This document shows, in pieces, positions 43,400-51,494 of a DNA stretch of 64,000 bases. Under the pieces are notes generated by a model. That model was not told the DNA's origin and ran no database searches. It saw only the letters and a list, made by a program, of their open reading frames with translations. How positions within the stretch are numbered: position 1 is the first letter of the stretch; the number at the start of each line of letters is the position of its first letter. Source of the stretch: Chloroflexota bacterium. GTDB lineage: Bacteria > Chloroflexota > Limnocylindria > Limnocylindrales > CSP1-4. A program made the translations under genes and the position numbers. The DNA is taken from positions 102,727 through 166,726 of the forward strand of contig JAUJOH010000003.1 of assembly GCA_030447745.1 (NCBI GenBank), written 5' to 3'.

Positions 43400-44893
43400 T
43401 CACCCTCCCGAGGCCTCGAGGAGGCGCGCGGAGGTGACGGCATCCCCGGTAACCTCCGTCACGACCCTGCCCTTGGCCATCACGTAGACCCGATCGGCGA
43501 CCTGGACCGCCTCCTCGTAGTCCGAGGTGCTTATGAGGATGGCCACGCCCTGCTCGGCGAGCCGCCGCAGGGCGGCGTAGATGTCCTGGCGGGCGCCTAC
43601 GTCAACGCCACGGGTGGGCTCGATGAGCACGAGCACCTTCGAGTTGCGCTCGAGCCACCGGCCCAGCAGGACCTTCTGCTGGTTGCCGCCGGACAGGGTC
43701 CCCATCAGCTGGCGCGGGTCATTTCGCGAGCGGATGCCGAGCCACTCATGCCAGCGGCGGTAGGCTCGCGCCTCCTGCACGAAGGTGATGAGCTGACCGA
43801 GGACCGCCATTCTCGGCCACGACGCGACCGAGACGTTCTCGGCGACCGGACGGACCATGAACGCGCCGCCGGCCTTGCGCTCGGCCGGCAGGAAGCCGAC
43901 GCCCTTGCCGATCCCTCCCAGCGGCCCGGACAGCGTCACGCGCTCCGCGTCGATCTCGAGCGTGCCCCTGTCAACCGGACGAAGGCCGTATGCGGTCTCG
44001 CCGACCTCCGCGGCGCCCGACCCGAGCTTCCCGTAGATGGCGACGATCTCGCCGATCCGGACCTCGATCGAGACGTCGGTGAAGTCGTCCGACGAACTGG
44101 CGTCCTGCCAGCGGATCACCGGCTTCGCCGGAAGCTCCGCCTCGACCGGCGCGGGTCTCGGCAGCTCGGTGAGGCGGCGTCCGACCATCGCCTCGATCAG
44201 CGACGGGCGGTCCGTGTCCGTCACCGCCGCGCTGAGCGCCTCGGACCCGTCGCGGAGCACCTGGACCCGGTCCGCGATCCGGAAGACCTCGTCGAGCCGG
44301 TGGGTGATGTAGATGATTGCGACGCCCTGGTCGCGCAGCCGCCGGATGAACGCGAACAGCCGCTCGGCCTCGTGGTGCGACAGCGCGGCGGTCGGCTCGT
44401 CGAGGATCAGCAGCTTCGCCCGGCGAGACAGGGCGCGCGCGATCTCGACGATCTGGCGCTCCCCCACACGCAGAGTCGACACGGTGCGCCGTGGGCCGAT
44501 GTCGACGCCCAGTTCGTCGAGGATCTTGCGCGCCCGCCGGTTGACCTCCGGCCAGTCGACCAGCCCGAAGCGGTTGGGGATCCGGCCCATCGAGATGTTC
44601 TCGGCCACGGTAAGCGTCGGCGCGTCCTGGAACTCCTGGAAGATGATCGCGACGCCCAGCTTCTGCGCGTCGATCGGCGTGAGCGCCGCGAACGACTCGT
44701 CTCCGACGATCACGGCGCCGCCGTCCGGCGTGTAGTCGCCGGCGATGATCTTGACGAGCGTGCTCTTGCCGGCGCCGTTCTCCCCGAGCAGCGCGAGCAC
44801 GGACCCGCCGACGGCGTCGAGATCCACACCGTGGAGCACCTCGACCCCGCCGAACGACTTGCGGATCCCCTGCGCCCGGAGGGCGAAGGTCAT
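43400..44893 (-). CDS. RbsA-like sugar ABC transporter ATP-binding protein (two NBDs)
   Basis: An intact 497-residue double ATPase. NBD1: Walker A GENGAGKST, Walker B LLILDEPTAALSHHE, and YITHRLDEVF. NBD2: degenerate Walker A (YGKLGSGAAEV), signature LSGGNQQKVLLGRW, and VLVLIEPTRGVDVG, where the Walker B aspartate is Ile. The NBD1 Q-loop reads IIFQEFQDAPTLTV. It powers the third sugar transporter. The start MTFALRAQG is 39 bases downstream of the binding-protein stop. Confidence 0.93.
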   Translation of the reverse strand: MTFALRAQGIRKSFGGVEVLHGVDLDAVGGSVLALLGENGAGKSTLVKIIAGDYTPDGGAVIVGDESFAALTPIDAQKLGVAIIFQEFQDAPTLTVAENISMGRIPNRFGLVDWPEVNRRARKILDELGVDIGPRRTVSTLRVGERQIVEIARALSRRAKLLILDEPTAALSHHEAERLFAFIRRLRDQGVAIIYITHRLDEVFRIADRVQVLRDGSEALSAAVTDTDRPSLIEAMVGRRLTELPRPAPVEAELPAKPVIRWQDASSSDDFTDVSIEVRIGEIVAIYGKLGSGAAEVGETAYGLRPVDRGTLEIDAERVTLSGPLGGIGKGVGFLPAERKAGGAFMVRPVAENVSVASWPRMAVLGQLITFVQEARAYRRWHEWLGIRSRNDPRQLMGTLSGGNQQKVLLGRWLERNSKVLVLIEPTRGVDVGARQDIYAALRRLAEQGVAILISTSDYEEAVQVADRVYVMAKGRVVTEVTGDAVTSARLLEASGG

Positions 44894-44932
44894 CGATCGC
44901 GTCTCAGCAAGTCGGCTGCTCGGGTTGCGGCG

Positions 44933-46009
44933 TCAGCACGCAGGCGTGTCAGGGTAGACGGTCCGGATGTTGTCCCGGGTGACGACCTCGTGCTCGGTGA
45001 AGATCTCCTCCGGGATCGTCTCGCCCTGGAGCGCCTTGACGATGTTCGGGATCAGGAGCGTGCCGTACCGTTCCGGGAAGTAGGCCACCGACGCGATGTA
45101 GTTCGGGTTGCACGCCACCTCTTTCCAGACGGACGGATCGGTGCCCTGGCCAGAGTAGAAGAGGTCGTCCTGCCGCCCGAGCGTGTTGGCGGCGCCGATC
45201 GCGCCCAGGATGCCGTCCTCGTTGATCGCGACGACGACGATCCGATCGCCCTGCAGGGCACCGAGCAGGTTCGTCATCTGCTCGAGCGCGGGATCCGTCC
45301 GGTCGGCCCCGTCGAGCACCCGCTCCTTGTCCTCCGGAATCTCGCAGAACTCTTGAAAACCCTCGCGGTAGCCACCCATCCGGTCCGTGTTCGCGGCCCC
45401 GGCGGCCGTCGACTCAAGCGATACGTACGCGGTGAAGTCACAGTCCCAGGTGTCCTTCGCGTACTGCCCGATCGCGCGGCCGCCCATGCGTCCCGCCTCG
45501 CGGTTGTTCGCGCCCATGAAGGCGATCTGGCAGGGCTCCTGAATGATGTCGATGGCGATCGTCGGCACGCTGTTGTACGCGGCGCAGATCTCCGGCGAGC
45601 TGTCCTGGAAGACCTGGAAGTTGAGCACGCCGTCGACGCCTTGGACCTGCAGGTTCCGCGCGCACTCGAGCGCCTTGGCCGCGTCGATCTGTGAGTCGCA
45701 GAAGACGAGCTCCTGGCCCGCGTCCGCAGCGGCCTCCTTGATGCCGTCCGAGACGAGCTTGACGAACGGGACGCTGTCGCCGAGCGAGATGTACCCAATC
45801 TTGAATGCCTCAGCCGCGGCGGACCCGGTAGGAGCCTCCGACGGCACGGCGGAGGCTGCCGAGGCCGACGGCGCCGATGATGCCGGCGGCGCGGAAGTCG
45901 CGGTCGAGGGCGATGTCGTGGCGCCGGGCGTGGTGCAAGCAGCGACGACGAGTGGGAGGGCGGCCAAGGACGGAAGGCGGCGCCGTGCGCCGATGCTGCG
46001 AACGGACAC
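44933..46009 (-). CDS. Sugar-binding lipoprotein of a CUT2 ABC transporter
   Basis: About 358 residues from a GTG at 46009 (GAGGAG upstream); an ATG at 46048 is possible but adds an unlikely tail before the signal peptide. The lipobox is LVVAACTT, then a Ser/Ala/Pro linker to about residue 65. The mature domain reads FKIGYISLGDSVPFVKLVSDG, VQGVDGVLNFQVFQDSS, VPTIAIDIIQEPC and VVVAINEDGILGAIGAA. It has several cysteines, some probably paired. An operator-like site is 46 bases upstream. A decayed copy lies at 39995. Confidence 0.92.
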   Translation of the reverse strand: MSVRSIGARRRLPSLAALPLVVAACTTPGATTSPSTATSAPPASSAPSASAASAVPSEAPTGSAAAEAFKIGYISLGDSVPFVKLVSDGIKEAAADAGQELVFCDSQIDAAKALECARNLQVQGVDGVLNFQVFQDSSPEICAAYNSVPTIAIDIIQEPCQIAFMGANNREAGRMGGRAIGQYAKDTWDCDFTAYVSLESTAAGAANTDRMGGYREGFQEFCEIPEDKERVLDGADRTDPALEQMTNLLGALQGDRIVVVAINEDGILGAIGAANTLGRQDDLFYSGQGTDPSVWKEVACNPNYIASVAYFPERYGTLLIPNIVKALQGETIPEEIFTEHEVVTRDNIRTVYPDTPAC

Positions 46010-46054
46010 GGTGGTCTCCTCCTGCAGGCGCGGGGACTCCAGCAACAAACATTA

Positions 46055-46068
46055 CTGGAAACGTTCCG
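46055..46068 (+). promoter_or_regulatory. LacI-type operator-like site upstream of the third transporter operon
   Basis: CTGGAAACGTTCCG, with the near-palindrome GGAAACGTTCC, preceded by TA. It is the most symmetric of the island sites. Confidence 0.62.
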
Positions 46069-46153
46069 CGAGGGCGCCGTGCCGGGACATTACTGGCCCC
46101 TCTCGCGGGGTGTCAAGCCACGCGCCGGCGGTCCGGCAATCCCCGCCGGGAGG

Positions 46154-46447
46154 TCAACGGCCTCCCGCGCGATCGGGATCCGAAGGGTGCGCCGCGAGCG
46201 GGTGCACCTCGACCGACAGCCACGGGAAGAGCGGGAGCGACGCGATCGCGGCATGCAGCGCGGTCGCGTCGGGTGCCTCCCAGAGGCCCCAGTTGGCGCG
46301 CTGACCGGGAATGCGCCACATCCGACGGATCGTTCCCGCCGCGGCGAGCTCGCCCGCTCGATTGCGCTCGAGGGCGGTCAGCCGGGTGAGGTCGTCCGGA
46401 TTGCCGTCGGCCGGCCAGGCGACTTCGATGTGGACCAGGTACTCCAT
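46154..46447 (-). CDS. Muconolactone isomerase-like protein
   Basis: A 97-residue protein with the muconolactone delta-isomerase layout: MEYLVHIEVAWPADGNPDDL, then LERNRAGELAAAGTIRRMWRIPGQRANWGLWE, then SLPLFPWLSVEVHPLAAHP. CatC moves the double bond in muconolactone, but small relatives of this fold occur in other catabolic clusters. No other aromatic-pathway gene is present, so a different lactone or none is more likely. It is divergent from the split E2 operon across an operator-like site. Confidence 0.82.
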   Translation of the reverse strand: MEYLVHIEVAWPADGNPDDLTRLTALERNRAGELAAAGTIRRMWRIPGQRANWGLWEAPDATALHAAIASLPLFPWLSVEVHPLAAHPSDPDRAGGR

Positions 46448-46513
46448 CGATCCTCCGCGGCGTTGTCGCGGCCAACCTTCTCCCGGGGGTCCGCTGCCAG
46501 TATCATAGGACGG

Positions 46514-46527
46514 CTGGAAACGCTTTC
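46514..46527 (+). promoter_or_regulatory. LacI-type operator-like site between muconolactone-isomerase-like and lipoyl-protein genes
   Basis: CTGGAAACGCTTTC, followed by ACC. It lies in the divergent gap 46448-46600 and ties the E2 genes at 46.6 kb to the same regulon as the E1 genes at 2-4 kb. Confidence 0.58.
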
Positions 46528-46600
46528 ACCGGTCCGCGAGTCCGGCTCACGCCAAGCTGCCCTCGCCCAGCCTGCATGAACGTCGCGTCAGGAGGAACCC

Positions 46601-46846
46601 ATGGCTCGGATCCCGATCGAGATGCCGAAGCTCGGCTACGACATGGAGTCCGGACGTGTGGCGGGGTGGATCAAGAAGGTCGGCGACGGCGTCGCACGGG
46701 GCGACGTGATCGCCGAGATCGAGACGGAGAAGAGCACCGTCGAGATGGAATCCACGGCGTCGGGGACGCTCGTCGAGATCGTCGCCGACGCAGGCGCCGA
46801 GCTGCCGGTCGGCGAGGTCATCGGCTACCTCGACGACGGCGCCTGA
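46601..46846 (+). CDS. Free-standing lipoyl-domain protein (E2 lipoyl carrier)
   Basis: An 81-residue protein that is just one biotinyl/lipoyl domain: IPIEMPKLGYDMESGRVAGW at the start, the lipoylation hairpin AEIETEKSTVEMES with the target lysine (about residue 45), and VGEVIGYLDDGA at the end. In ordinary E2 proteins this is followed by a linker, a subunit-binding domain and the catalytic domain. Here a stop is followed 13 bases later by the start of a separate catalytic-domain gene. AGGAGG precedes the ATG. It should carry the acyl group formed by the E1 encoded at 2.1-4.1 kb. Confidence 0.92.
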   Translation: MARIPIEMPKLGYDMESGRVAGWIKKVGDGVARGDVIAEIETEKSTVEMESTASGTLVEIVADAGAELPVGEVIGYLDDGA

Positions 46847-46859
46847 CCGCGGCTCGGAC

Positions 46860-47606
46860 ATGGCGGAGGTGAGCGGACGCCACCCGGTCCGGGTCAGCCC
46901 GATGCGCGCCGCGATCGCGCGCCGGATGGTCCAGAGCAAGCAGCAGGCACCCCACTTCTACGTCTCGACGTCGATCGAGATGGACGCCCTCCTCGCCCGG
47001 AGCCGGACAGACAACGACGGTCGCCCCGCCGAGCGGCGGGTCACGCTCACCGCCTACCTGGTCCGGGCCCTGGCCCTCACGCTCACGGAGCACCAGGCCT
47101 TCAACGCCGTCTGGGAGGGCGAGACGCTCGTGCGCGTGGACTCGATCAACATCGGCGTCGCGATCGCCCTCGACGACGGCCTCATCGCACCTGCACTCCT
47201 CGCCTGCGGGGACCGAGTGGTCGACGACCCCGCCGTCGGCCTGGCCGACCTCGTGGCCCGCACGCGGGCCGGGAAGCTGCGCGCTCCCGAGATGAGCGAC
47301 GCGACCTTCACCATCAGCAACCTCGGGATGTTCGATGTGTCGGCGTTCACGGCAATCGTCACCCCGCCCCAGGTCGCGATCCTCGCCACCGCGCGCACGG
47401 AACCGCGGGCGGTCGTGCACGATAACCAGATCGTCGTCCGGCAGGTGCTCACCGCCACGCTGTCGTCCGACCATCGCGCCGTCGACGGTGTGGGAGCGGC
47501 ACGGTTCCTGGAGACCTTCAAGGGGTTCGTGGAGGCAGCCGAGACATGGCCTGCCGCGGAGACGGCGCCGGCACCGGGGCCGGCTGAACCCCGAGGTGGA
47601 CGGTGA
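46860..47606 (+). CDS. E2-type acyltransferase catalytic domain, lacking lipoyl and subunit-binding domains
   Basis: 248 residues that correspond only to the catalytic domain of dihydrolipoamide acyltransferase. It starts VRVSPMRAAIARRMVQSKQQAPHFY and has FTISNLGMFDVSAFTAIVTPP and the catalytic LSSDHRAVDGVGAARFLETF with His and Asp. No E1/E3-binding domain is visible before it. With the free lipoyl protein encoded upstream it forms a split E2 that should move an acyl group to CoA. Its stop overlaps the GTG of the next gene (GTGA). A sequencing indel is unlikely to explain the split, since both ends are clean. Confidence 0.9.
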   Translation: MAEVSGRHPVRVSPMRAAIARRMVQSKQQAPHFYVSTSIEMDALLARSRTDNDGRPAERRVTLTAYLVRALALTLTEHQAFNAVWEGETLVRVDSINIGVAIALDDGLIAPALLACGDRVVDDPAVGLADLVARTRAGKLRAPEMSDATFTISNLGMFDVSAFTAIVTPPQVAILATARTEPRAVVHDNQIVVRQVLTATLSSDHRAVDGVGAARFLETFKGFVEAAETWPAAETAPAPGPAEPRGGR

Positions 47607-49051
47607 CCCTCCTCGCCGGCGCGGCGGAGGTCGACATCACCCCGCCCGTCCCCATCGACGTCCTCGGGTACGTCCGACGGCCGATCGCGCCGCGTCGCGT
47701 GTGGCAGCCGCTCCGCGCGACGGCTTGCGTGCTGCGCGACGACGACACCATCGTCGCGATCGTCGCGGCGGACGTAGTCGGGCTCACGACCGCGATGGCG
47801 GACCGAATCCGTGAGCGGGTGGGCGCCGCGATCGGCTGCGACCCGGCGCAGATCCTGCTCAACTCGAGCCACTCGCACGCCGCGCCGTGGCCGGGCGCGA
47901 CGATCAAGCTCGGGGGCGAACGGGACGGCTGGACTGAGCTCGAGCTGCGTTACTGGAACGCCGTCCCGGATCTCTACGCGTCGGCCGCGGTGCAAGCCGT
48001 TGAACGACTGCGGCCCGCGCGGATCGGCGGCGGGGTCGGGAAGGTGAACGGTCTCGCCGTCAACCGCCGCGAGCGGACGGACGACGGCCGGACCATCCTG
48101 GGGTGGAACAAGGACGGATTCGTCGATGAGTCGGTCGTGGTGATCCGGATCGACGAGACCGGTGGCGAGACGACGTTCCCGGGTGCGATCGCCACGATCG
48201 TCGGCTTCGGATGCCACCCGGTGGTCGTCGGGCCGGACGTGCCGGACGTCGGACCGGACTTCATCGGGCCCCTCCGCGACCACCTGTCGAACGTCCACCG
48301 GCCCGGCGCCGTGACCGTCTTCCTCCAGGGTGCGGCCGGCAACGTCCTCCCGCTCGAAGCGTTTTTCGATGAGCACGGGCCCGAGGATGCCTTCGGGGAG
48401 CGGCTCGCCCTGGAGGCCGCTCATGCCGTCGCCGACGCCGACCCGCGCCCCATTACCGTCGAGAAGCGGGACTGGGGCTCGCTCACGCCGATCTCGCTGT
48501 ACAGACGGCGGCTGGTCGAGAACCCTCGGCCGCAGCTCCTGCGCGCCGCGCGACGGGTCATCCAGCTCCCAATGGTCGACCTGCCGGCCGCGGAGGACCT
48601 GGAGGAGGAGCTGACCGAGCGGCGAGCAGATCTCGAGGCCCGCGAGGCTGGTGGTGAGTCCCGGGCGACGACGAACCTCATCAAGTACCACATCAGCTGG
48701 CTCGAGCTGATGCTCCGCCTCGAGCGCGGAGGCGGCCGCCCGACGGCGGTCGAGGGCGAGATCTGGGCGGCTCGGCTGGGCGACTGCGCGGTCGTCGGTG
48801 CACCCGGCGAGATCTTCGGGGAGATCGGCGCCGCCGTGCGGGCCGCCTCGCCGGCTCCGGTGACGATCTTCGCCGGCTACTCGCAGGGCGTCCTCGGCTA
48901 CGTCGCCACGCCGGAGGAGTACCCGCACGGCGGCTACGAGCCGGCGATCTCCCATCGAGGCTACGGCCACCCCGCGCCGTTCAGTCCGGATGTCTCGGGC
49001 ATCATCCGCGACACCTCGCTCGAGCTCCTGCGCGAGCTGTTCAACGGCTAG
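47603..49051 (+). CDS. Neutral/alkaline ceramidase-like metallohydrolase
   Basis: A 482-residue protein starting at a GTG that overlaps the E2 stop. It resembles the N-terminal domain of neutral ceramidases as seen in many bacterial hypotheticals: AGAAEVDITPPVPIDVLGYV, LLNSSHSHAAPWPG (His metal ligands), VGFGCHPVVVGPD, LQGAAGNVLPLE and FAGYSQGVLGYVATPEEY. No signal peptide is visible, so it should act in the cytoplasm. The substrate is unknown; in a sugar island it may hydrolyse an amide or lactone. Coupled to the split E2 operon. Confidence 0.8.
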   Translation: MTLLAGAAEVDITPPVPIDVLGYVRRPIAPRRVWQPLRATACVLRDDDTIVAIVAADVVGLTTAMADRIRERVGAAIGCDPAQILLNSSHSHAAPWPGATIKLGGERDGWTELELRYWNAVPDLYASAAVQAVERLRPARIGGGVGKVNGLAVNRRERTDDGRTILGWNKDGFVDESVVVIRIDETGGETTFPGAIATIVGFGCHPVVVGPDVPDVGPDFIGPLRDHLSNVHRPGAVTVFLQGAAGNVLPLEAFFDEHGPEDAFGERLALEAAHAVADADPRPITVEKRDWGSLTPISLYRRRLVENPRPQLLRAARRVIQLPMVDLPAAEDLEEELTERRADLEAREAGGESRATTNLIKYHISWLELMLRLERGGGRPTAVEGEIWAARLGDCAVVGAPGEIFGEIGAAVRAASPAPVTIFAGYSQGVLGYVATPEEYPHGGYEPAISHRGYGHPAPFSPDVSGIIRDTSLELLRELFNG

Positions 49052-49059
49052 ACGGGAGC

Positions 49060-49360
49060 GGTTGACCCCGCGGACGTCGATCTGCGGCCGGGACCCGATC
49101 ATCAGGTCGCGCTCGGCCGCTCCGTCGATCACGGCGAGCAGCAGTCGCAGGGTCTCGGTCCGCCGGGTCCGCAGGCCCCGAGCCACCGCGTTCGGGCGGT
49201 AGCGACGGCTCTCGGCGGCGGCTACGATGCGCTGGCGGGTGTCGTCGCGGACCGCCTGGCTGGGGGGTCGCCGCGCAGGACCAGGGCGTCGATGGGACGA
49301 CCGGGCCGGTGTTGTCGATCACGGCGCTCCCCGGCGGGGACGCTTGACAGCCACGATGCT
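49060..49360 (-). pseudogene. LacI-family regulator fragment (DNA-binding half)
   Basis: The minus strand reads TPPSIVAV (start of a LacI helix-turn-helix), then after frame breaks ALVLRGDP, and then a clear QAVRDDTRQRIVAAAESRRYRPNAVARGLRTRRTETLRLLLAV in shorter pieces. This is the hinge-helix region of a LacI protein. The sensor domain is missing; the sequence ends near the 3' end of the ceramidase-like gene. It fills most of the 49052-49434 gap. It is a different LacI from the intact one at 5476. Confidence 0.7.
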
Positions 49361-49434
49361 GGGCGGGGTGACGATCGGTTGTCCACTCGACACGCGGAGT
49401 CTCCGCCGATGCCGCGCTAGGATCCGGAGAGTGA

Positions 49435-50737
49435 TGCCGTCGAGACCCGCTTCCGATCTGACCGCGGCGATCGCCGACGGTGACGCGCACCGCCGTGCTG
49501 CCAGGGCCGATCTCGCCCGCCGGCGTGCCATCCTGCCGCTTCACTACTGGCGGCAGCAGGCGCACCTCACGACCCCCGCTGGGGACGCCCGCGATGGCGC
49601 GCAAGGCCGTCGAAGGCGGCACGGCGGGTTGGTCGAATGCTCGAGCGGCTCGGCCTGACGGCCACCGATCTCGCCGAGCGCCTCGAGCTTCCCTCGCCGC
49701 GCGTCGAGGAGCGGCTGGCCGAGCCAGCGCGCGCGCCCATCGTCATGCTCGACGGCGAGGACGCGATGGCGCCGGGCGAGGCCGCCGCCACGCGCGGCCT
49801 CGCGGTGGCCGCCGACACCTTCGCCGGGGCCGACTGGGGCTCGGGACGTCTCGGAGCCTTCGCTTCTACCGGCCACCCGGGGCTAAACCTGGACACGACC
49901 GTCCACGACCTGTACACCCTGTTGTGGGACCTGCGCGGCCGTTGCGGCGACGACCCCGCAGCCTTCCCCCTCGATGGGATCGTGTTCCCGAAGATCGAGC
50001 ATCCCGAGGAGGTCGACTTCGTCAACGGGCTGCTCCACCGGGCGGAGACCGCGTTGGGACTGCCGAACGGCCGGATACGCGTCGCCTACCTCGTGGAGTC
50101 CGGTTGGGCCGCCTCCCAGCTCGCCGAGATCGTCCGGCGGGCGGCGGCGCCTCGCGTCGCTCATCTTCGGGCTCGCCGACTACAGCGCCGATCTCGGGCT
50201 GCCGACAATCGGCAACGACCATCCGCTGGCCAACTGGGCACGTTCCGAGATCGTGGCGGTCGCGGGCGCGGTGGGCGTGCCGGCCGTCGACGGGATGACG
50301 CTCGAGTACCCGGTGGCCGACCCCGCGCTTGACGCGACGACCAACCGGGTCCGCTGGTTGGACCGGATGCGACTCGTGTACGACGACGCGGTCGGAGCGC
50401 GCGAGCTGGGGATGGTCGGCAAGTGGGTCGGCCATCCCGCGCAGCTGTTCGCCGTGCTGCTGGCGTGCGACGCCCGATTCACGGACGAGTCCCTCCAGGC
50501 CGGGCGGCGAAGCTCGAAGCGTACGGTGAGGCGGTGCGGGCGGAACGCGGCGCGACGATGATCGGCGGCGTGATGAGCGACCGCGCGACGGACCGGCATG
50601 CGCGCGTCCTGCTCCGGCAGGCCACGGCGCTTGGACGGTTCGACCCCAGACGCGCCCTCGCGCTCGGCGTTGTCGATGCCGCCGAGCTCGTCGAAGCCGG
50701 ACTCGTCCCGGAAGCCGAAGGAGGACCGACCACCTGA
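49435..50737 (+). pseudogene. HpcH/HpaI aldolase / citrate lyase beta (CitE)-like protein, frameshifted
   Basis: The ATG at 49435 (GGAG upstream) starts SDLTAAIADGDAHRRAAR and LPLHYWRQQAHLTTP. After a shift near 49610 it reads PSPRVEERLAEP, IVMLDGEDAMAPGEAA and VDGIVFPKIEHPEEVDF (here LDGIVFPK). After a shift near 50150 it reads LIFGLADYSADLGLP, VAGAVGVPAVDGMTLEYP and MVGKWVGHPAQLFAVLLA. After a shift near 50510 it reads ERGATMIGGVMSDRATDRHAR. The IVMLDGED and PKIEH motifs carry the metal-binding acidic residues of CitE/malyl-CoA lyases. It would cleave or form a carbon-carbon bond in an acyl-CoA. It is coupled to the hydratase-like gene after it. Confidence 0.78.
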
Positions 50738-51216
50738 TGAGCGCTCGGTCGTCGGCTGGAGGGCCGCTTCCTCGAGGACTTCACCGTCGGGGACGTCTAT
50801 CGCCACGCGCACGGGCGGACGATCACCGAGACGGACAACACGTGGTTCACGCTGTTGACGAACAACTCCCATGACATCCACTACAACGCCGACTACGCGT
50901 CGCGGACGGAGTTCGGCAAGCCGCTGGTCGTTTCGACGTTGACCCTCGCCATCGTCACCGGGCTGTCCGTGCCGGACGTGAGCCAGAACGCGGTCGCGAA
51001 CCTCGGCTGGGACGACGTGAAGCTGCTGACACCGGTCTTCGCCGGTGACACGCTGTACGCGGAATCGAGGTCCTGGAAGTACGCCCGTCGCGGTCGCGCG
51101 CCGGGCAGGGCATCGTTCGGGTCCGAACCCGCGGCTTCAACCAGCGATCGGAGACGGTCATCACCTATGAGCGGACCGTACTCGTCTACGGGCGCAGCGC
51201 GCGTCCACGATCGTGA
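50737..51216 (+). pseudogene. MaoC-family, mesaconyl-CoA-hydratase-like protein, frameshifted
   Basis: The ATG overlaps the previous stop (ATGA). After an early shift (near 50760) it reads FLEDFTVGDVYRHAHGRT, TNNSHDIHYNADYASRTEFG (hot-dog hydratase motif with Asp and His), VSTLTLAIVTGLSVPDVS and VANLGWDDVKLLTPVFAGDTLYAES. After a second shift (near 51067) it reads GQGIVRVRTRGFNQRSE to a stop at 51216. About 158 residues. It should hydrate or dehydrate an enoyl-CoA and forms a natural pair with the CitE-like lyase, as in mesaconyl-CoA or methylaspartate-type routes. Confidence 0.75.
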
Positions 51217-51229
51217 TGGAGGAGTCTAC

Positions 51230-51488
51230 CGCGCGAGGCGCCGACCAAGGACCCCCACGTTATTCGGCGCTCGGGGCAGAAGGGTTCGGCGGCGAGGTCC
51301 ACGCTCGACTGCGCGGCCAGGTCGCCTTCATCCCGGGCGACGAAGCTGTACACGAACGCGGTAACGGCGAGCGCGACACCCGGCCGCGGCGCCGTCCGTC
51401 CCGCGGGGCTCCACTCAGAACGATATCTAGGTCGAAGACGCCGCTCGATGGGCGCTTCGATGTCGGTCGTGAGGGTGATGACCGTCAT
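51230..51488 (-). pseudogene. SRPBCC/START-like domain remnant
   Basis: The start MTVITLTTDIEAPIER is typical of SRPBCC ligand-binding proteins. It then falls out of frame (FDLDI, then PGDE-like segments in other frames), with no intact remainder. It would have been coupled to the epimerase-like gene upstream on the minus strand, a common pairing. Confidence 0.4.
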
Positions 51489-51494
51489 GCCCGG

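Noticed and set aside
42782-45694. A 970-codon plus-strand frame
   Set aside because: Antisense shadow of the permease, ATPase and binding-protein genes, which have clear motifs on the minus strand.
46154-46447. An aromatic (catechol) degradation pathway
   Set aside because: Only one muconolactone-isomerase-like gene is present; no ring-cleaving dioxygenase, cycloisomerase or enol-lactonase is seen.
47054-49186. A 710-codon minus-strand frame
   Set aside because: Antisense to the E2 and ceramidase-like genes. Only its first few dozen codons are meaningful, as part of the LacI fragment.
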